From: CAZTYW01 sp964617695
GTDB taxonomy: Bacteria; Chloroflexota; Dehalococcoidia; UBA2247; RBG-13-53-26
NCBI GenBank assembly: GCA_964617695.1
Contig: CAZTYW010000022.1
Span: forward strand, 1-29,121
Reading direction: 5' to 3'
Length of the DNA: 29,121 bases
Position 1 is the first letter of the stretch. Every line of letters starts with the position of its first letter. Of the stretch, positions 25,139-29,121 are shown piece after piece. Made by a program: the position numbers and the translations under genes. The notes beneath the pieces are model-generated. The model had not been told where the DNA came from, searched no databases, and saw only the letters and a program-made list of their open reading frames with translations.

Positions 25139-25711
25139 TCAGACCTGTATCTCGCTTTGATCGGGCTTCTTGATTTCGCGCAAGACTCTGAACAGGTAGT
25201 ATGCCCACATGGTTACGGTGACCGTTGCCACAGCCAGCTCGGTGGAAGGAGCATGTCTGGTGCCATAGCGAGGTGCTTCGACCACGTAGTAGTCGGTGAT
25301 TGCATATATAGCCAGTGGCAGCGATACCAGGCCGGCGATGCCAAAGCCGAACAGCATGGTGAAGAGGTATGCCCGCTTTCCGGCTGCTACGGGCTTCCCT
25401 GACTGCTGTTCCAGCATGCGTTTCCCGAACAGGTGCAGGACGCAGATGACCAGCCCGGTGCCAGCCAAAACAGAGGCCAGAATAACATCATCCCTTATCC
25501 CGTTGCTGTTGTAAGCCTGGCTTATAGCTACGCGGACGAAGAAGACCAGCCCTACCGCCACAGTGATGACACTGGCGCCGATTACGAAGTAGATGTAAGT
25601 CTCCAGGGCTTGACGCGCCGTGACGCCATTGCCGGATCGGGAACGCGCCACAAAGTAGACCAGGGCGACGAAAAGAACAAGCGGGAGAATTGAATACAAC
25701 AGACCAGACAT
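25139..25711 (-). CDS. Small integral membrane protein, unknown function
   Basis: A 190-residue protein dominated by about five hydrophobic helices (approximate residues 5-22, 40-65, 80-98, 118-142, 160-176), with a basic loop RSRSGN after the first and a charged, cytoplasmic-looking C-terminus EIKKPDQSEIQV. The segment ARQALETYIYFVIGASVITVAVGL recalls the DUF5671-type membrane proteins, but I am not certain. Start ATG 25711; an in-frame GTG at 25726 is possible. It has its own strong promoter and two dyads in the leader, and no co-directional neighbour, so it is a single-gene unit. Confidence 0.7.
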   Translation of the reverse strand: MSGLLYSILPLVLFVALVYFVARSRSGNGVTARQALETYIYFVIGASVITVAVGLVFFVRVAISQAYNSNGIRDDVILASVLAGTGLVICVLHLFGKRMLEQQSGKPVAAGKRAYLFTMLFGFGIAGLVSLPLAIYAITDYYVVEAPRYGTRHAPSTELAVATVTVTMWAYYLFRVLREIKKPDQSEIQV

Positions 25712-25750
25712 TACAAGCCCCGTCACACTCTGGCCATATGCGTTGCTGCG

Positions 25751-25775
25751 GACCTCTCAGCTTGCTGAGATGGTC
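25751..25775 (-). promoter_or_regulatory. Leader hairpin of the membrane-protein gene
   Basis: GACC-TCTCAG (25751-25760) pairs with CTGAGA-GGTC (25765-25775, one bulged base) around CTTG. It sits in the 5' leader, 40-64 bases before the ATG at 25711, and does not cover the start. No U-run follows. Confidence 0.5.
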
Positions 25776-25781
25776 TCTGAA

Positions 25782-25795
25782 AATTGCAGGCAATT
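25782..25795 (-). promoter_or_regulatory. Candidate operator dyad AATTGC-AG-GCAATT
   Basis: Perfect 6-bp inverted repeat with a two-base centre, at about +4 to +17 relative to the predicted transcription start near 25799. The position is typical of a repressor site that blocks promoter clearance. Confidence 0.45.
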
Positions 25796-25805
25796 CTTGT
25801 GTGAT

Positions 25806-25833
25806 ATCATAGCACGAGTGCACTTTTTGTCAA
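25806..25833 (-). promoter_or_regulatory. Strong sigma-70-type promoter for the membrane-protein gene
   Basis: On the minus strand, perfect TTGACA (25833-25828), 16-base spacer, TATGAT (25811-25806, five of six). This is the best match to consensus in the window. The spacer contains the small palindrome GCACGAGTGC. Confidence 0.75.
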
Positions 25834-26009
25834 CTCATCCTTGACACTGTCCAACATTCATCCTGTACAGCCTGTCTCCCGCCACTCGTGCCCGCCGCCT
25901 GACTGTCTGCCACAGCTTTAGGATTCCCTTCTGCACCAGCGCTGAGCTGTGACGTTGTTTTGAGATCGGCGCCAATCACGTAGACACCCATCTCTTGTCA
26001 TCAATGCCT

Positions 26010-26039
26010 TTGCTTTGTCAGCCGCCACGTTGCTACAAT
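26010..26039 (+). promoter_or_regulatory. Candidate promoter for the CoA transferase-ade unit
   Basis: TTGCTT (26010-26015), 18-base spacer, TACAAT (26034-26039, five of six of the -10 consensus). The start would be about 20 bases before the ATG at 26067. Confidence 0.55.
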
Positions 26040-26066
26040 GAGACACTGCAAACGGGGGTCCCAACG

Positions 26067-27251
26067 ATGAGCGGGCCGCTTGAAGGTGTTAGAGTCCTGG
26101 ACCTGAGCTGGGTGCTGGCTGGCCCCTTTGCTACTATGGTCCTTGGCGACCTGGGCGCGGAGGTTATCAAGGTCGAGCAGCCGGGCAGGGGAGACATTGC
26201 CAGGGGCAACGGCCCTTTCGTCGGCGATGTCAGTTCCTACTTCCTCAGCCTCAACCGCGGCAAGCGGAGCATCACGCTCAACCTGGCCCATGAGCAGGGG
26301 AAGGACATATTCTTGAAGCTGGTGCGGCAGGCCGACGTGGTGGTGGAGAACTTCGTCCCCGGCACTATGAAGCGGCTGGGACTGGACTATAATGTGCTGC
26401 AGCAGCGCAACCCGCAGCTCATCTATGCCGCCTGCTCCGGGTTTGGCCAGACCGGGCCCTACGCCTGCAAACCTGCCCTCGATGTGACCATCCAGGCCAT
26501 GGGCGGCATCATGAGCATCACCGGCGAGCACGACGGCCCGCCCGTAAGGCCGGGCGCGTCAATGGGGGACATCGCAGCCGGCCTCTTCCTGTGTATTGGC
26601 ATCCTGGCGGCGCTCCAGGAGCGGGCCAGCAGCGGCCAGGGACAGATGGTGGACATAGGCATGCTGGACTGCCAGGCAGCCATCCTGGAGAACGCCTTCG
26701 CCCGGTACTTTGCCACCGGCGAGATACCCGGCCCGCTGGGCACCCGACATCCGGTTTTCACGCCTTTCCAGGTCTTCCACACCATTGACGGCTATGTGGC
26801 CGTGGCCATAACGGGCGACCAGTGGCCTCTCTTCTGCGCCTCTATCGAGCGGGTGGATATCATCGATGATCCCAGGTTTGCAGACGGGTATCTGCGCACT
26901 CAGCACTATGACGAGCTGGAGCCAATACTCGGCCGGGCCTTCAAGACGAAGACGACTCACGAGTGGCTTTCCGAGTTCGAGGCAGCCGGTATTCCGTGCG
27001 GGCCGGTCAATACCATCGACAGAGTGGCTCAGGAGCCCCAGATTGCGGCGCGGCAGATGATCGTCGAGCTGGCGCAGGGCGGTGCCGACCGGCTGAAGGT
27101 GATCAATACGCCGGTCAAGCTCTCCCGCACGCCGGGGTTGGTCGAGCGGCGCAGCCCGGAGCTGGGAGAGCACACCGACGAGGTGCTGACGACGCTGCTC
27201 GGCCTGAGCCGGGAGCAGGTCTCCAGCCTGAGGGAGTCCGGCGTTGTCTAG
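26067..27251 (+). CDS. CaiB/BaiF family (class III) CoA transferase
   Basis: Transfers CoA between acyl-CoA and carboxylate; substrate unknown. The 394-residue protein has LEGVRVLDLSWVLAGP (5-20), GAEVIKVEQPGRGD, VVENFVPGTMKRLGLDY (near 92-108), SGFGQTGPYA and the conserved Asp168 in MGDIAAG. Compared with the member at 1504-2694, this one keeps NFVPGTMKRLGLDY where the other has the altered HNYVVGSPEFDLVKY, so they are distinct paralogues. Start ATG 26067 follows GGGGGT; a longer frame from 25995 lacks family similarity. The adenine deaminase gene starts 53 bases after its stop. Confidence 0.94.
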   Translation: MSGPLEGVRVLDLSWVLAGPFATMVLGDLGAEVIKVEQPGRGDIARGNGPFVGDVSSYFLSLNRGKRSITLNLAHEQGKDIFLKLVRQADVVVENFVPGTMKRLGLDYNVLQQRNPQLIYAACSGFGQTGPYACKPALDVTIQAMGGIMSITGEHDGPPVRPGASMGDIAAGLFLCIGILAALQERASSGQGQMVDIGMLDCQAAILENAFARYFATGEIPGPLGTRHPVFTPFQVFHTIDGYVAVAITGDQWPLFCASIERVDIIDDPRFADGYLRTQHYDELEPILGRAFKTKTTHEWLSEFEAAGIPCGPVNTIDRVAQEPQIAARQMIVELAQGGADRLKVINTPVKLSRTPGLVERRSPELGEHTDEVLTTLLGLSREQVSSLRESGVV

Positions 27252-27304
27252 TCTTTGGGATCGGCATTGCGCAAGGAGCAACTCACTGACGCAAGGGAAC
27301 TGAA

Positions 27305-28939
27305 ATGGCTCAGACCGTCACCGAGATTTCAGGCAACATCGTAGATGTGCCCAACGCCACCATCTATCCCGGCACATTGCAGATCAGAGACGGCAGAATC
27401 GTCAACATCGTGAAGGACCGGAAGGGCTACGACACCTTCATACTCCCCGGTCTGGTTGACTCGCACATCCACATCGAAAGCTCCATGCTGGTGCCGTCGG
27501 AGTTTGCCCGGTTGGCGGTAGTACACGGCACCGTAGCCGCGGTGTCTGACCCGCATGAGATCGCAAACGTCCTGGGTGTAGACGGCGTCAAGTACATGAT
27601 TGAGAACGGCAGCACGGTGCCGTTCAAGTTCTACTTTGGAGCACCATCGTGTGTCCCGGCAACGCCTTTTGAGACGTCGGGTGCGGCTATCGAAGCTGAA
27701 CAAATAGAGGAGTTGCTGAGAAGAGACGACATAAAGTACCTCAGCGAAATGATGAACTTCCCGGGAGTCCTCAGCAGTGACCCGGGTATCATGGCCAAGA
27801 TCAAGCTGGCAAAGAAATATGGAAAGCCCGTCGATGGCCATGCGCCGGGTCTGCGCGGCAGACGCCTTGAGAAGTACGTCGCCGCCGGGATATCCACTGA
27901 CCACGAGACGCTGGAGAAACGAGAGGCGCTGGAGAAGATCAAGTTGGGGATGAAGATCATGATCAGGGAAGGGTCGGCGGCCAAGGACTTTGACTCCTTC
28001 GTTGGCCTTCTGGTGGACTACGCCGATCAGTGCATGTTCTGCAGCGATGATAAGCATCCCGACGATCTGGTTCGGGGGCACATCAATGATATGGTGAGAA
28101 GGGCTCTCAGGTTGGGCATCGACATGATGAACGTGCTGACATGTGCCTGCGTCAATCCGGTGCGCCATTACGAGCTGGATGTTGGCCTGCTGCAAACGGG
28201 CGACCTTGCCGACTTCATGGAGATCGACAGCTTCCAGGACTTCAATATCCTGAGGACCTTCATCAACGGCGAGGTCGTGGCGGAAAGAGGCAGACCACTA
28301 TTGCCCCGGACTGCGCCAAGAATAGTCAACAGCTTCAGGGCACGGAAAAAAGAGGTGTCAGAATTCTCTGTGAAGAAGGCTGGGGATAGGATGGAGGTAA
28401 TTGAGGCCATCGATGGCCAGCTTTTCACCAACAGGCTCCGCGCCGCCCCCAGGGTGTCTGATGCCAACGTTGTGTCTGACACGGACAGGGACCTGCTGAA
28501 GATGGTGGTGGTCAACCGCTATGAAGACGCCCCTCCCGCCGTCGGCTTCGTGAAGGGCTTTGGCCTGCAGAGAGGCGCCATCGCCTCGTCGGTTGCTCAC
28601 GATTCCCACAATATCATAGCCGTGGGCGTAGAAGATGAGGCCGTCTGCCGGGCGGTCAATCTTATAGTGGAGCATCAGGGTGGCATGGCTGTAGTGTGTG
28701 ACAGCGAAGAGAGGATACTCCCGCTGCCAGTCGCCGGGATCATGACCGATCAAGATGGGTTCCAGGTGGCGCGCCGGTATTCCGAACTGGACGGACTTGC
28801 CAAGGCCCTGGGCTCGAGGCTGCAGGCTCCTTTCATGACCCTCTCATTCATGGCTCTGCCCGTCATTCCGAGATTGAAGCTGAGCGACAAGGGGCTGTTT
28901 GACGCCGAGAAGTACAGCTTGATCGGCCTCTTCCAGTAG
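27305..28939 (+). CDS. ade: Adenine deaminase
   Basis: Converts adenine to hypoxanthine and ammonia in purine salvage. The 544-residue amidohydrolase has the metal site HIHIESS (His54, His56), DPHEIANVLG (82-91), the GHAPG and CSDDKHPDDL segments that complete the site, then the Ade C-terminal domain (about 370-540) with LLKMVVVNRY, GFVKGFGLQRGAIASSVAHDSHNIIAVG and MTDQDG. Length and domain order are typical of bacterial Ade. ATG 27305 with AAGGGAAC upstream. It probably shares a transcript with the CoA transferase, though no shared pathway is evident. Confidence 0.95.
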   Translation: MAQTVTEISGNIVDVPNATIYPGTLQIRDGRIVNIVKDRKGYDTFILPGLVDSHIHIESSMLVPSEFARLAVVHGTVAAVSDPHEIANVLGVDGVKYMIENGSTVPFKFYFGAPSCVPATPFETSGAAIEAEQIEELLRRDDIKYLSEMMNFPGVLSSDPGIMAKIKLAKKYGKPVDGHAPGLRGRRLEKYVAAGISTDHETLEKREALEKIKLGMKIMIREGSAAKDFDSFVGLLVDYADQCMFCSDDKHPDDLVRGHINDMVRRALRLGIDMMNVLTCACVNPVRHYELDVGLLQTGDLADFMEIDSFQDFNILRTFINGEVVAERGRPLLPRTAPRIVNSFRARKKEVSEFSVKKAGDRMEVIEAIDGQLFTNRLRAAPRVSDANVVSDTDRDLLKMVVVNRYEDAPPAVGFVKGFGLQRGAIASSVAHDSHNIIAVGVEDEAVCRAVNLIVEHQGGMAVVCDSEERILPLPVAGIMTDQDGFQVARRYSELDGLAKALGSRLQAPFMTLSFMALPVIPRLKLSDKGLFDAEKYSLIGLFQ

Positions 28940-28975
28940 CGCTGCATCCGGGGCGCTCTCATTGCGGAGGTCTTC

Positions 28976-29121
28976 ATGGTCACCGTTGACCAGCTAAAGT
29001 CGCTGCTGAATCTGCAGCCGCACCCGGTGGAGGGTGGTTGCTTCGCAGAGACCTATCGTTGCGGGGAAGCCATCCCCGTGGAAGCTCTGCCATCCCGCTA
29101 CGACGGGGCCAGGTCACTGGC
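28976..29121 (+). CDS. DUF985-type cupin protein, 3' end outside window
   Basis: The first 48 codons (read directly from the sequence) include LKSLLNLQPHPVEGGCFAETYRC and end LPSRYDGARSL. The PHPxEGGxFxETYR pattern and the following Tyr-Asp-Gly-Ala-Arg are characteristic of the DUF985 cupin family, where it is followed by the beta-barrel. ATG 28976 has GGAGG five bases upstream, and the gene starts 36 bases after ade, so it is probably co-transcribed. Function of the family is not settled. The call rests on the N-terminus only. Confidence 0.8.
   Translation, partial: MVTVDQLKSLLNLQPHPVEGGCFAETYRCGEAIPVEALPSRYDGARSL

Larger units (their letters stand above)
25727..26066. other. 340-base divergent regulatory region
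   Basis: Carries the promoter and leader dyads of the membrane gene on the minus strand and a candidate promoter for the CoA transferase on the plus strand. The middle (about 25840-26000) has no ORF or structure that I recognise. Confidence 0.6.

Overview
The window is a gene-dense bacterial chromosome segment, GC-rich by eye, made almost entirely of housekeeping genes. The order rpsB-tsf-pyrH-frr-uppS-cdsA-dxr-rseP-ispG-proS, a very short EF-Ts, a geranylgeranyl-reductase-family flavoprotein, a Ycf45/R3H-type ATPase and several acyl-CoA transferases point to Chloroflexota, most likely a Dehalococcoidia-like lineage. This assignment is inferred from gene content and order; no database was searched. 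GTG and TTG starts are unusually common (thrS, udg, hslU, tsf, the flavoprotein gene, tmk, mnmA, rnhB and yraN).

Layout. (1) Bases 1-5600, minus strand: a 3'-truncated thrS without a TGS domain, a tRNA-Val(GAC), a class III CoA transferase, ftsK and a family 4 uracil-DNA glycosylase ending in a clamp-binding-like tail. (2) Bases 5700-17194, plus strand: one long run starting at hslU and continuing through translation factors (rpsB, tsf, frr), nucleotide supply (pyrH), isoprenoid and envelope lipid synthesis (uppS, cdsA, dxr, ispG), a site-2 protease (rseP) and proS. Most junctions overlap or nearly touch. The exception is a 526-base stretch between tsf and pyrH holding only a doubtful ORF. 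(3) Bases 17245-18420, minus strand: a geranylgeranyl-reductase-family flavoprotein, facing proS. (4) Bases 18820-24859, plus strand: pdxS, an unassigned GNAT-like protein, an R3H-domain AAA ATPase, tmk, mnmA, rnhB and yraN, again tightly packed. (5) Bases 24860-26066: a REP-like palindromic repeat, hairpins and a terminator, then a minus-strand membrane protein with the clearest sigma-70-type promoter in the window. (6) Bases 26067-29121, plus strand: a second CoA transferase, adenine deaminase and the start of a DUF985-type cupin gene.

I did not find a phage, transposase, CRISPR array, toxin-antitoxin pair or obvious defence island. The most unusual signals are a hairpin in the thrS leader whose loop carries GGU, the threonine anticodon, placed where E. 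coli thrS has its translational operator; a C-terminal QLSMF tail on the uracil-DNA glycosylase; a 14-bp perfect inverted repeat in front of the first CoA transferase; the uncharacterised GNAT / R3H-ATPase pair; the interrupted tsf-pyrH junction; and a small membrane gene with a strong promoter and stacked dyads.
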